A DNA stretch of 64,000 bases from Fidelibacterota bacterium. GTDB taxonomy: Bacteria > Fidelibacterota > Marinisomatia > SCGC-AAA003-L08 > TS1B11. The notes below the pieces were generated by a model, which did not search any database, had not been told where the DNA came from, and saw nothing but the letters and a program-made list of their open reading frames with translations. This document shows, piece by piece, positions 8,656-16,803 of this stretch (the first letter of the stretch is position 1; each line of letters starts with the position of its first letter). The stretch spans positions 62,001 to 126,000 of the forward strand of contig SCKJ01000004.1 in the NCBI GenBank assembly GCA_004124875.1, written 5' to 3'. Both the position numbers and the translations under genes were made by a program.

Positions 8656-9218
8656 GGCCCAACCTCTTTGGGGAGTAGGTTGGTCAAATTTAGCACCCTT
8701 TTCATCCGCCATTCTCCACCAATCTTCTGAAAGCGGATCGTTACCGTCTGTTTCACGCCCAATGGCCAGTCGCTGCCCGGGTCCGGCTCTCTGGCTGCAA
8801 AATAGGCCCAACCTTTGGCTTCGGCAATCCCGTCGGCCAGAATGCGCACGGTGTCGATCTCCAGCGTGAAGTCCCAAGTACCGGTGAGGTTCGCGCCGGG
8901 CGGGGTCAGTTCCTGGAAACGGGCGCTTTTCCGGCGAACCTCCGCGCGGTTGAAGGCCGTTCTCAGCATGGCCTCGTACTGCCCCCTGGTCACCGTGGTC
9001 GAATCATTGATAAAAACCTCGGTCGCCAAGCCGTCGGTCATGAGCAATAAGTCCTGCTGCTTGATGCCTTGGGTCATGCGGTGCAGAAGGATACGTATAG
9101 CCTCCTCGTCGGTAAGATACCTGGGAGGCGGGATTGACCTGCTGGCGGTTTGGGCCTGTAAGGATGCCGCTGCCAACATGATCCCCAACAGATAGCCACC
9201 CAGTCGAAAGGCCCCCAT
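8652..9218 (-). CDS. Exported NTF2-like/SnoaL-fold protein, unknown function
   Basis: A 188-residue protein starting at MGAFRLGGYLLGIMLAAA with an AGGAAG ribosome-binding site; a longer frame to 9284 overlaps the upstream gene and adds no signal. The signal peptide ends near SLQAQ. The mature part (EEAIRILLHRMTQGIKQQDL, then GQYEAMLRTAF, a TWDFTLEIDTVRI strand, and VTIRFQKIGGEWRMKRVLNL) has the helix-then-sheet pattern of the NTF2-like superfamily (DUF4440/SnoaL). Such domains bind small hydrophobic ligands or serve as scaffolds; no catalytic residue can be assigned. It begins one base after the ancestral stop of the tail-fibre-like gene (TGA-C-ATG) and ends overlapping the M74 gene (ATGA), so the three are probably translated together. 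Confidence 0.65.
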   Translation of the reverse strand: MGAFRLGGYLLGIMLAAASLQAQTASRSIPPPRYLTDEEAIRILLHRMTQGIKQQDLLLMTDGLATEVFINDSTTVTRGQYEAMLRTAFNRAEVRRKSARFQELTPPGANLTGTWDFTLEIDTVRILADGIAEAKGWAYFAAREPDPGSDWPLGVKQTVTIRFQKIGGEWRMKRVLNLTNLLPKEVGP

Positions 9219-9219
9219 G

Positions 9220-9954
9220 TCACTCTTCCTGTTCAAGAGTTGCCACGCGCTCCTTGAGCGCATTATTTTCCCGCTGCATCTCAATCATGTAGAGCGTCAG
9301 CTCCTCGATCTTTTTCAGCAGCAGCGCCTGAGAGGCTCCCAGATCGAGGCCGTTGGCAGCCACCTCCTCCGAAGAAGGCACCTCCGGCAGGCGCCCGTTG
9401 GAAGCAATATAGGCGGCTACCTAAGCGAGTGGCATGAGGTTGTAATCATCGGCGAAGACATAGTCGGGCCAGCCGGTGGAGGTGACCTTGACTTCCTTGG
9501 CGGTGATGGTTCCGTTCACAGCCAACTTCGATGAGGGGTTGATTGTCCCTATGCCTACGTTGCCAGTTTCAGTATCGACCAGAAAAAGTGTAGCGCCAGA
9601 ACTGTTTCTAATTCCAAATTTTGCAGTGGATTGATCGGGATCCATAATTAACGACCCGTCATCACCTGAGTCGTAATAGGAGATACCGAAGGCCCACGTA
9701 CCACCCTGTGTTATAGTACGTGTTATTCTAAAGACTGCCATTACAGAAGTTTCTACATCAAGTTGATGTGTTGGAGTTGTCGTTCCAATGCCCACTTTGT
9801 CAGTGCTGGTCGTCAACCTGACAGCAGTACCATCATCGGTCCAGCCGTTTTGGCCATAGGCCGGTGCGGCCCCAACCGTTAGCCATAGCGCCGCCAGAAT
9901 GCCTGCGGCGCTTCGAAAAATGATGTTGTCCTCATGAGTCCCCCTCCGATCCAT
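9220..9954 (-). pseudogene. Tail-fibre-like structural protein interrupted by an in-frame TAG
   Basis: The first 177 codons (stop at 9423-9421) encode a signal peptide (ILAALWLTVGAAPAYGQ), repeated VGIGTTTPTHQLDV and VGIGTINPSSKLAVNG motifs, and the start of the tail (GWPDYVFADDYNLMPLA). These repeats are typical of tail-fibre/S74-like trimeric proteins of FCB bacteria. After the TAG the same frame stays open for 66 codons to a TGA at 9222-9220 and encodes the expected continuation (VAAYIASNGRLPEVPSSEEV, LLLKKIEELTLYMIEMQREN). The family usually has Glu (GAG) where TAG stands. The 5' end is also odd: a strong GGAGGGGG-ACTC-ATG start is out of frame with the signal peptide, and one extra T in a T5 run would repair it. 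I infer a decaying gene or sequence errors; amber readthrough is less likely. Confidence 0.75.
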
Positions 9955-10050
9955 GGTGGTGAAAAAAAGACGAGCCCTTAGTAAAGATGTCTATTAATAA
10001 GGTCGCCCATTCCTGGCCATAAGTCAAGGCAAAGTTGGGGTGGAGCATGT

Positions 10051-10080
10051 CTGACAACTGACGACTGACGACTGACGACT
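10051..10080. repeat. Heptamer tandem repeat (CTGACNA), right copy
   Basis: Four consecutive 7-base units (CTGACAA then three CTGACGA) plus CT. The first 16 bases are identical to 3014-3029. It lies in the 158-base gap between hflX and the tail-fibre-like gene, at the outer edge of the AT-richer island. Confidence 0.85.
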
Positions 10081-10112
10081 CTCTTCTGCCCTGCCATCTG
10101 CCGCTGTCACTG

Positions 10113-11405
10113 CTACCGGCCACTGCTACTGGCTGCCGCTTTCTCCATAAAAACCTCTACCAGCTCGCTGGGACCGCTCACCTCCAGCACGGTTTTGTCA
10201 CCCTCGAACGACCGGCTGCTGACTTCCAGGTTATCGTAGACGGCGCCAATGAGCTCCGAGTTCCCACTGGCCACGGTAAGGATGGCCTGCCGGTACTGTG
10301 CCGACTTGGCCGCCTTAATCGCCTCGTCGACCTGCTCCAGACGCAGCCGCTTGGCCGCGGAAACCATCACCGCATCGGGAAAAGCCCGCTTGAGGTGGGC
10401 CATGGCCTGCTGGTCTTCCACGAGGTCAATTTTGTTGAGTACGGTTATGGTCGGCGATGATTGGGCCCCCAGATCCTGCAGGACCGATTCTGTCGTTTCG
10501 TCATGCTCCTTGATCTGCGGCGATGAGGCGTCCAGTACCCTGATGACTAGGTGGGCCTCGGCCACTTCGGCCAGGGTGGCCCTGAACGAGGCCACCAGGT
10601 GATGGGGAAGTTTGCGGATGAAGCCCACGGTATCGCTGATGAGAATTGGCTTTCCGGCGTTGAGCGACAGTTTGCGGGTCGTGGTGTCAAGGGTCGCAAA
10701 AAGCTGATCCTCAACGAGGGTTGTGGCGCCGGTAAGTGCGTTGAACAAGGTAGATTTTCCGGCATTGGTATAACCGACCAACACGACCCGAAACAGAAAC
10801 TTCCTGCTCTGCCGCTGGGTGCTCCTTTCGGCGCTGATCCGCACCAGATCGCTTTCGAGCCGCAATATCCGCTTGCGTATCAATCGGCGGTCAACTTCAA
10901 TTTGTGTTTCGCCTGGCCCTCCACGGGCGCCGATGCCGCCCATCTGGCGTTCGAGGTGCGTCCACTGGCGCGTCAGGCGCGGCAACAGGTATTGCAAGCG
11001 GGCCAGCTCGACCTGCGTCTTGGACTCCCGTGTCCGGGCGTGGCGCGCGAATATATCGAGGATCAGTCCGCTCCGGTCAATGACCTTGAGTTCGTCACCC
11101 GCCATTTTCTGAAGGTTTTTTTGCTGCGTCGGTCCCAGATCGTCATCGAACACGATAAGGCTGCAACCGAGCTCCTGCGCCTGGTGGATCATCTGGTCCG
11201 CCTTGCCTTTGCCGATGAATGTGGCCGGATCGGGCCGGTCGCGGCGCTGTATAATCTGCCCGGCCACTTCCCCGCCGGCGGTCAAGGTCAGTTCGGCCAG
11301 CTCCGTCAGGTGCTCCTGCACCATGTTGCTTCTGTCGTCCCGTGGCCCGACCCCAACCAGCAGGGCGAGTTCTTTAGGTTGGCCGTCGCGGGGTACTGTA
11401 TGCAT
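10113..11405 (-). CDS. hflX: GTPase HflX
   Basis: Ribosome-associated GTPase that splits or rescues stalled 70S ribosomes under stress. The N-terminal HflX domain (VGVGPRDDRSNM, FIGKGKADQM) is followed by the conserved linker QMGGIGARGGPGETQIEVDR and a coiled coil. The G domain has P-loop GYTNAGKST at residues 211-219, DTVGFIRKLPHHLVASF (G3) and NKID (G4). The 430-residue length is normal. The start overlaps the 3' end of the BatA-like gene by 32 bases, so it is the last gene of the yajC-to-hflX run. The 3' end borders the repeat-flanked accessory island. Confidence 0.95.
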   Translation of the reverse strand: MHTVPRDGQPKELALLVGVGPRDDRSNMVQEHLTELAELTLTAGGEVAGQIIQRRDRPDPATFIGKGKADQMIHQAQELGCSLIVFDDDLGPTQQKNLQKMAGDELKVIDRSGLILDIFARHARTRESKTQVELARLQYLLPRLTRQWTHLERQMGGIGARGGPGETQIEVDRRLIRKRILRLESDLVRISAERSTQRQSRKFLFRVVLVGYTNAGKSTLFNALTGATTLVEDQLFATLDTTTRKLSLNAGKPILISDTVGFIRKLPHHLVASFRATLAEVAEAHLVIRVLDASSPQIKEHDETTESVLQDLGAQSSPTITVLNKIDLVEDQQAMAHLKRAFPDAVMVSAAKRLRLEQVDEAIKAAKSAQYRQAILTVASGNSELIGAVYDNLEVSSRSFEGDKTVLEVSGPSELVEVFMEKAAASSSGR

Positions 11406-13485
11406 TGGCTAATATGAGTTCTGCCAGGATCAGCAGTAGCAGGGTATAGAGTAATCCGCGCCACAGTTCGCGGCCAAATCTGGCTTGGGAAACCCAATCT
11501 GCGACATCGTCGCCCGGCTCGAATACGAATGTCCGCTGCTCTCCGGTCAGGGCTCTCAAATCTGAGGTCGACAGTTGGCCCGCAGCCAGCTCGGTTCTGC
11601 TGATATTGACGGGAAAGCGCTCCTCGATGCCGGTTATGCCGCCGTCATTATCACCGAATCGGGCCGTGTAAATGCCCGGCTCGTGCATATCTCTCAGCAG
11701 CACGATTCGGCGTCGGAGGTCGGGTATCAGCCGGCTGCTGACATTTCCGGGGCCCTCCAGCAGAACCGGTTGGGTCGCCTGGCGTGGCGACACCGGCAGC
11801 TCCCGTGATTCGCCTATGCGCATGTCACTGAGCGACCCGCTGGAAGGCCGCCATGAAATCAGCCGATGCCACATGGGGAGATAGCTGCCCTTGAGCGGCA
11901 GGTCGGTCCAGCGCAAGTCGAGGGGCAGGGAAAAGGTGAATACGTGTCCGCCTAAAGCAGGTGTGCGGATCAGCAGCGGCCTGCGGTTCTTCAGGCGCAG
12001 GATAACATCATCTTTGGCTCTGGGCACGATGGGGTACAGCGATTGCACCGTTGGGCCTTGGGCGCGCCGGGCCTCAGGGGAGAAGGCTCTCGCCATAAAG
12101 GAGTTCCTGATTCTCCGCTCGTCGAGCCCGAGCGGGGAGCTATAAATATCGGGCTCACGCGCAGCTACCGAAAGCCCCAGATCCTGTTGGATTTGCATAA
12201 ACGCCTGGGCGCTGTTTGGGGAGGGACCCGGCAGCAGAACAAGATGGCCGCCGGCCTCCAGCAGCTCTCTCAGCCTGCGGGGCAGCAGTCGCGGCACGCT
12301 GAGGGGACCGTTGAGGATAACCACATCAAAATCGACCGATGACCAGTTGACATTGCCATACGACAGCCGCTGCAGATCGATCTGCGGTGAAGCGGCCTCC
12401 AGCGCCGACAGCGCCAGATATCCGTAGGCCGGCAACTGGGCCAGGTTATCCAGGAGCAATATTCTGATATGGGTGGGAATATGTGCCGCAAAGTAGAAGC
12501 GGTTATCGCCGGTCCGCCCGTCAGGCCCGATTTCGGCATACCCATCCTGGAACCCCGGTCTTGTTGGGATCACCTGAAAGCGGACGTTTTTTTCTTCCCC
12601 CGCAGCGAGGTCCAGCACCAGTTGTCCGGCCCTGACGCCGTTAAGCACCACCTGCACGGACAGGTCCTCCAGCGCCGCCTTTCCACTGTTGCTGACGGTT
12701 ACGGCCACATTCATCACCTCGCCTACTATCGGTATTTCGGTGGTAATGACCGCGCGGGTAATGGCCGCATTGCGCTGCAACATTTCTATGGGCATGAGCA
12801 GCAGCTGCCAATCGTTCCACACGGTGGTATCGGCGGCCCACTGGCGCAGGATATTTTGCTGATGGACCTGGAAATCGCTGACAATAATCAGTTCGCGGTT
12901 GGCATACAGCCGGGCTCGATCCTGAAATGTCGCTCCGCTCAGGCTGTCATACACCGCCTCCAGATAGTCAGGTTCGAAGCGGGAGGCAAGGAGACCGGAC
13001 AGTTCCCTTACCGAGGGCAGTCCGGAAGCGTTGCCATCGTAGACCATGCGGCCGTCGGAGGTGCGGATCACCACTACCTGGGCCAGATCGCCCTGGCCTG
13101 AGAGCAGTTCAAACAGCGCGGTGAGTTGACCCTCGCTGCGCCCACGACGGCCGGAATCGGACTCCAACCCGCTGAGGCTGAAGGAGTCATCCACCAGCAC
13201 CAGGCTGAGGGTCGTCGCCCCCCGGCCTACAAGCCCCTGGTAATACCCCTCCATGACGGGCCGGGCCAGCAACAGGATCAGCATGAGTATCATGAGTGTG
13301 CGGATAATGATCATCAGCCATTGGCGCCATCTGAGGCGCCGGATCGACTCGTGCTCCATCTCCTTCAGGAAACGGAGCGCGGAAAACTGCACCGTCCGCG
13401 TGTTGATCTGGCTCATCAAGTGCAGGATCAGCGGCAGGGCAGCCACCGGCAGCGCCCACAGCGCCTGTGGTATCAGAAAGCTCAA
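11374..13485 (-). CDS. BatA-like membrane protein with von Willebrand A-type domain
   Basis: A 703-residue inner-membrane protein. It starts with the BatA N-terminal domain (two helices around LPLILHLMSQINTRTVQFSALRFL and WLMIIIRTLMILMLILLLARPV), followed by a VWA-like domain whose metal site reads DDSFSLSG. Beta-rich domains follow (a DUF4159/CARDB-like PIVGEVMNVAVTVSNSGKA region and glutamine-amidotransferase-like segment GGHLVLLPG), then a C-terminal helix (LLYTLLLLILAELILANAY). This architecture is common in Bacteroidetes and relatives, often near MoxR/BatB genes, none of which is here. Its exact role is unknown; a scaffold or aerotolerance-type envelope function is the family suggestion. 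It overlaps the upstream kinase-like gene by four bases (ATGA). Confidence 0.85.
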   Translation of the reverse strand: MSFLIPQALWALPVAALPLILHLMSQINTRTVQFSALRFLKEMEHESIRRLRWRQWLMIIIRTLMILMLILLLARPVMEGYYQGLVGRGATTLSLVLVDDSFSLSGLESDSGRRGRSEGQLTALFELLSGQGDLAQVVVIRTSDGRMVYDGNASGLPSVRELSGLLASRFEPDYLEAVYDSLSGATFQDRARLYANRELIIVSDFQVHQQNILRQWAADTTVWNDWQLLLMPIEMLQRNAAITRAVITTEIPIVGEVMNVAVTVSNSGKAALEDLSVQVVLNGVRAGQLVLDLAAGEEKNVRFQVIPTRPGFQDGYAEIGPDGRTGDNRFYFAAHIPTHIRILLLDNLAQLPAYGYLALSALEAASPQIDLQRLSYGNVNWSSVDFDVVILNGPLSVPRLLPRRLRELLEAGGHLVLLPGPSPNSAQAFMQIQQDLGLSVAAREPDIYSSPLGLDERRIRNSFMARAFSPEARRAQGPTVQSLYPIVPRAKDDVILRLKNRRPLLIRTPALGGHVFTFSLPLDLRWTDLPLKGSYLPMWHRLISWRPSSGSLSDMRIGESRELPVSPRQATQPVLLEGPGNVSSRLIPDLRRRIVLLRDMHEPGIYTARFGDNDGGITGIEERFPVNISRTELAAGQLSTSDLRALTGEQRTFVFEPGDDVADWVSQARFGRELWRGLLYTLLLLILAELILANAYSTPRRPT

Positions 13486-14072
13486 AGCCCCGTTGCCATC
13501 ATCGTCAGCATGACGCCGCCGGAAAAGAGCGGCACGGCCAGATTGTCATTGAGAAATCCCCAGGGAAGCAGTTCGGCGATGGTGGCCGCCACCGCTCCGG
13601 ATAATTTGACGGCCAGTGACAGCTCGAAAGGGACCACGATCAGCAGGCAGACCACCAGGCAGGCCAGGCTGCCTTCGACGGTTTTACCCTGCGCCCACTT
13701 CAACCGTCCATATTTCTGGCCGACCAGGGCCGCCGCCGCATCGCCCCAGCTCATAAACAGGAGCGCAGGAATGGCGATAACGGCCGGGAACACCACCACG
13801 GTCAGCACTGCGCCGGCCAGCAGGAAGCTTGCGCCGGTGAGGGCGCGGCTCTCTTCGGGCCGGGTCATCAGGCCGAAAAAACGGTTGTAGGTCCGGGCTC
13901 CCCAAGGGGTGACCAGCCGCGCGGCTTCGGCCAGAATCATGAGCGCCAGCAGGATCGCCAGGACGGCCAGGGTGGTACCGCGGCTGGTCAGGGCGTAGCC
14001 CAGCGCGATGGCGCCGGAACCGATATGGATAAGCTTGCGGTTGCGTTCCGCCGGCAGCAGCACGTGGCTCAC
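13482..14072 (-). CDS. Dolichol/phytol kinase-like (DGK1/VTE5/SEC59) polytopic membrane protein
   Basis: A 196-residue protein with about six hydrophobic helices. It matches the CTP-dependent lipid kinase group: N-terminal ERNRKLIHIGSGAIALGYAL, then the signature SWGDAAAALVGQKYGR followed by GKTVEGSLA near residues 112-140. Family members phosphorylate dolichol, phytol or diacylglycerol with CTP; the bacterial substrate is not established. The start is the ATG at 14072 overlapping the rpe stop (ATGA). Related cytidylyltransferases (CdsA) share the fold but have a longer C-terminal signature, absent here. Confidence 0.8.
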   Translation of the reverse strand: MSHVLLPAERNRKLIHIGSGAIALGYALTSRGTTLAVLAILLALMILAEAARLVTPWGARTYNRFFGLMTRPEESRALTGASFLLAGAVLTVVVFPAVIAIPALLFMSWGDAAAALVGQKYGRLKWAQGKTVEGSLACLVVCLLIVVPFELSLAVKLSGAVAATIAELLPWGFLNDNLAVPLFSGGVMLTMMATGL

Positions 14073-14731
14073 CCCTGCAGCTCCTTGAGCCGCCCGGGTA
14101 TGTCGTCCGCCCCAAAAAGGCCCGACCCGACAATAGCCATGTCGACGCCGGTGTCGAAGACCTGCTCAACCGTTGTCAGGTTGACGCCGCCATCGACGGC
14201 CACCAGGTACCCGTCAGGGGACCTGGCCTGGACCGCATGAACCATGTTGGTCAGGGCGGAATCGATGAAATTCTGGCCGCCGAAACCGGGATAGACCGAC
14301 ATGATCAGCACATAGTCGATGGCATCCAGACAGGGCTCAATTTGCGCGAATGGGGTATCGGGGTTGAGGGCCACTCCGGCCTGGGCCCCCAGATCGTGGA
14401 TGGCCTCCAGGTCGCGGCTTAAATCGTCGCTCGCCTCGGCATGCACAATCACCGTATCAGCGCCCGCCTCCACAAACTGTTGCAGGTAGCGATGGGGCTG
14501 CTCAATCATCAGATGAACGTCAAGGTGCGAGCCTGCCGCCTTGCGGATGGCCGCCACGATAAAGGGACCGAAAGTGATGTTGGGGACAAAGTGGCCGTCC
14601 ATAATATCAAGGTGCAGGCGGGTCGCCCCGGCCCTTTCCACCAGTTCAATCTGCTGCGCGAGTTGGGTAAAATCGGCCGACAGCAAGCTGGGCGATATGA
14701 GCCGCCGGGGACTACTCTTTGTCTCGGTCAT
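14069..14731 (-). CDS. rpe: Ribulose-phosphate 3-epimerase
   Basis: Interconverts ribulose 5-phosphate and xylulose 5-phosphate in the pentose phosphate pathway. The TIM barrel shows SPSLLSADFTQL at the N-terminus, HLDIMDGHFVPNITFG (metal-binding His and Asp), DVHLMIEQP, YVLIMSVYPGFGGQNFI and VDGGVN with the second catalytic Asp. The 220-residue length is standard. The start overlaps the PASTA gene by 20 bases. Confidence 0.96.
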   Translation of the reverse strand: MTETKSSPRRLISPSLLSADFTQLAQQIELVERAGATRLHLDIMDGHFVPNITFGPFIVAAIRKAAGSHLDVHLMIEQPHRYLQQFVEAGADTVIVHAEASDDLSRDLEAIHDLGAQAGVALNPDTPFAQIEPCLDAIDYVLIMSVYPGFGGQNFIDSALTNMVHAVQARSPDGYLVAVDGGVNLTTVEQVFDTGVDMAIVGSGLFGADDIPGRLKELQG

Positions 14732-15455
14732 AGGTGCTCACTTTCAGGCTGACCATCCGTTTAACTTTCAGAACCGTGCCCCCGGGTATACTTTGGTCGA
14801 TGATGGTGTTGGGTAGCAGGTTGGGCGCATAAATGTATTGGACGCGACCGATATCAAGACCGGCATCCAGCAGCTCCCGGCGGCCCGCCTGAAAACCCAT
14901 GTGGATGACGCTGGGAACGTAAAAGGTGGGCGGGGCGGTCCCCTTGCTGACCATCAGCGAGAGTCCCAGTCCCCGGCGCAGAAAATTACCCCCTTTGATC
15001 GATTGCCAGGTCACCGTTTCAGAGGAAAACTCATCGCTGTAAGTGGTCATAATCGTGTCGATATTTAGGCCGGCGCGCGCCACCTCGATTTCACTGGAGC
15101 GCAACGACTTGCCGATGAGGTCAGGAACGGTGACCATTCTCTCCTCTGCGGTGACCGTCAGCTGCACAATGCGCCCTTTTTTAACTCGCGAGTAAGCCTT
15201 GGGGTACATCTCAAACACCTGATTCGGCGGATACTCCTGCGTGTGGGCGACATCCGCTTTCTGCATCTTGAACCCTGCGGCACGCAGCGTTCTGGCCGCG
15301 TCGGGATAGGACATGCCTACAACGTTGGGCAGAAACTTCTCCTGTCCGTGGCGCACATAAAGCGGCATGAGCACCTTATCCATGACAATGGCCAGTGTGG
15401 CCAACAGGATAGCGCCGGCCATGAGCAACCGGCCAAAACTGCGCAGCGAGTTCAT
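14712..15455 (-). CDS. Membrane-anchored PASTA-domain protein
   Basis: A 247-residue protein with a single N-terminal membrane helix (LLMAGAILLATLAIVMDKVL) and three PASTA repeats outside: LPNVVGMSYPDAARTLRAAG, VTVPDLIGKSLRSSEIEVAR and VPSVIHMGFQAGRRELLDAG. PASTA domains bind peptidoglycan or beta-lactam-like structures in Ser/Thr kinases and PBPs; this protein has no kinase or transpeptidase domain. Free PASTA proteins next to rsmB/fmt/def are common in FCB bacteria. It is coupled to rsmB by a four-base overlap (15455-15452). Confidence 0.88.
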   Translation of the reverse strand: MNSLRSFGRLLMAGAILLATLAIVMDKVLMPLYVRHGQEKFLPNVVGMSYPDAARTLRAAGFKMQKADVAHTQEYPPNQVFEMYPKAYSRVKKGRIVQLTVTAEERMVTVPDLIGKSLRSSEIEVARAGLNIDTIMTTYSDEFSSETVTWQSIKGGNFLRRGLGLSLMVSKGTAPPTFYVPSVIHMGFQAGRRELLDAGLDIGRVQYIYAPNLLPNTIIDQSIPGGTVLKVKRMVSLKVSTYDRDKE

Positions 15456-16801
15456 CGGCTGAGCCTGACGGCGAACACGCCATCCACCTCATGGCTGGGA
15501 GGAAAAGTGCTCAGTGCGCCGTTGGCGTCAATCCATGCTGATGGCAGGTGATCAGGCAGTGGCGTCAACGTTACTTCCGGGTGCCGTTGCTGAAACTCAC
15601 CTACGGCGCCCCAGTTTTCCTCGGGTTCCAAAGAGCAGGTGGCGTAGACCAACAGGGCCTGGTGAGCGAGGGCGGAAGCGGCATGATCGAGCAGCTTCTG
15701 CTGCAGGCTGCACAGTTCGGTCAACTGCTCCGGCTGCCGTTTCCAGCGCAGGTCGGCCCGCCTGGCCAGCACGCCGGTGCCGGTGCATGGCACGTCGACC
15801 AGTATTTTGTCGGCCGCAGGCAGCGGTTGGTCCAGGGCGTCGCCGGGATAGAGTTTCACATTGTCCAGCCCCAGGCGGCCCAATGTCTGGTTAAGCATGT
15901 CGATCCTGCCGGGATCAATTTCAAACGCGTGAACCTGGCCCTGCGGCCCCACCGCTTCCGCCAGCGCGGCCGTCTTGCCGCCCGGTCCGGCGCACAGATC
16001 GATGATGGTCTCTCCCGGCTGCGGGTCGACCACCGCAACAACCGCGCCCGCCGATGGGTCCTGCACGATGTACAGCCCTCTATCCATGGGACCGCTTTCG
16101 AGCAACGGGGCCGGAGACGGCCGGGGCGCAAAGTAGAGGGGCAAATGCGGGTGCCGCTGCAGCGTCAATCCGGCCCCGGCAGCCAGCGCCTCAAGGGCGC
16201 TTTGGCTCTGCGGGTCATCCCGGACGCGCAGCCAGATCGTTGGCCGCAAGTTATTCCATTCCATCAGCTCGATGACTTTACTGCGGTCCCACTGGTCAAG
16301 CCATTTTTGCACCAGCCAACGGGGGTGGCTGAAGCTCGCGGCCAACGCCTCTGCCGAACCGGATTCGATATCGGGCACGGGTGGAACGGTTTGGCTGAGC
16401 TTGCGCAGCACGGCGTTGATCAGGCCTGCGGCCCGGTCGAGAGAGACCCCCCGTGCGAGGTCGACGGTGGTGTGCACGGCTGCGCGGTCAGGGACGGCGT
16501 CCATGAACCTGATCTGATAGGCGCCCAGCCGCAGCAGCGCTTTAACGCCGTTTTCCAGGTGCTGGTAGCGGCCGGAGTAGCAGCCGGTCAGCTGCGCATC
16601 CAGCAGTCCCTGCATGCGGGTCGATCCCAGGACCACCTCCGTCACAAAACTTTTCTGCCGGCTGTCCAGGTTTGCCCGGGCCAGCTCGCGGTGCAGGTGG
16701 TCATTGATACGGCCCCGCTTCCCCGCCTGAGCCAGCACCCGGTAAGCAACGCGGCGCGATTCATCGGCAGTGGGATGGTCGGTAGATTCGCGAGCGGCCA
16801 T
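15452..16801 (-). CDS. rsmB: 16S rRNA m5C967 methyltransferase RsmB
   Basis: SAM-dependent RNA C5-cytosine methyltransferase, expected to modify C967 of 16S rRNA. The first about 150 residues are a NusB-like RNA-binding domain (RVAYRVLAQAGKRGRINDHL, SFVTEVVLGSTRMQGLLDAQ). The methyltransferase domain shows the SAM loop DLCAGPGGKTAALAEAV, motif IV VDVPCTGTGVLARR with one catalytic Cys, and TCSLEPEENWG with the other. Length 449 aa is normal. It follows fmt by two bases on the same strand. Confidence 0.95.
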   Translation of the reverse strand: MAARESTDHPTADESRRVAYRVLAQAGKRGRINDHLHRELARANLDSRQKSFVTEVVLGSTRMQGLLDAQLTGCYSGRYQHLENGVKALLRLGAYQIRFMDAVPDRAAVHTTVDLARGVSLDRAAGLINAVLRKLSQTVPPVPDIESGSAEALAASFSHPRWLVQKWLDQWDRSKVIELMEWNNLRPTIWLRVRDDPQSQSALEALAAGAGLTLQRHPHLPLYFAPRPSPAPLLESGPMDRGLYIVQDPSAGAVVAVVDPQPGETIIDLCAGPGGKTAALAEAVGPQGQVHAFEIDPGRIDMLNQTLGRLGLDNVKLYPGDALDQPLPAADKILVDVPCTGTGVLARRADLRWKRQPEQLTELCSLQQKLLDHAASALAHQALLVYATCSLEPEENWGAVGEFQQRHPEVTLTPLPDHLPSAWIDANGALSTFPPSHEVDGVFAVRLSR

Positions 16802-16803
16802 AA

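Noticed and set aside
9421-9423. Pyrrolysine or other recoding at the in-frame TAG
   Set aside because: No methylamine methyltransferase context and no downstream PYLIS-like stem recognised; simple nonsense mutation is the plainer reading.
3007-10080. CRISPR array or phage att sites formed by the heptamer repeats
   Set aside because: Units are 7 bp without spacers, and no integrase or Cas gene is in the block; recorded only as flanking repeats.
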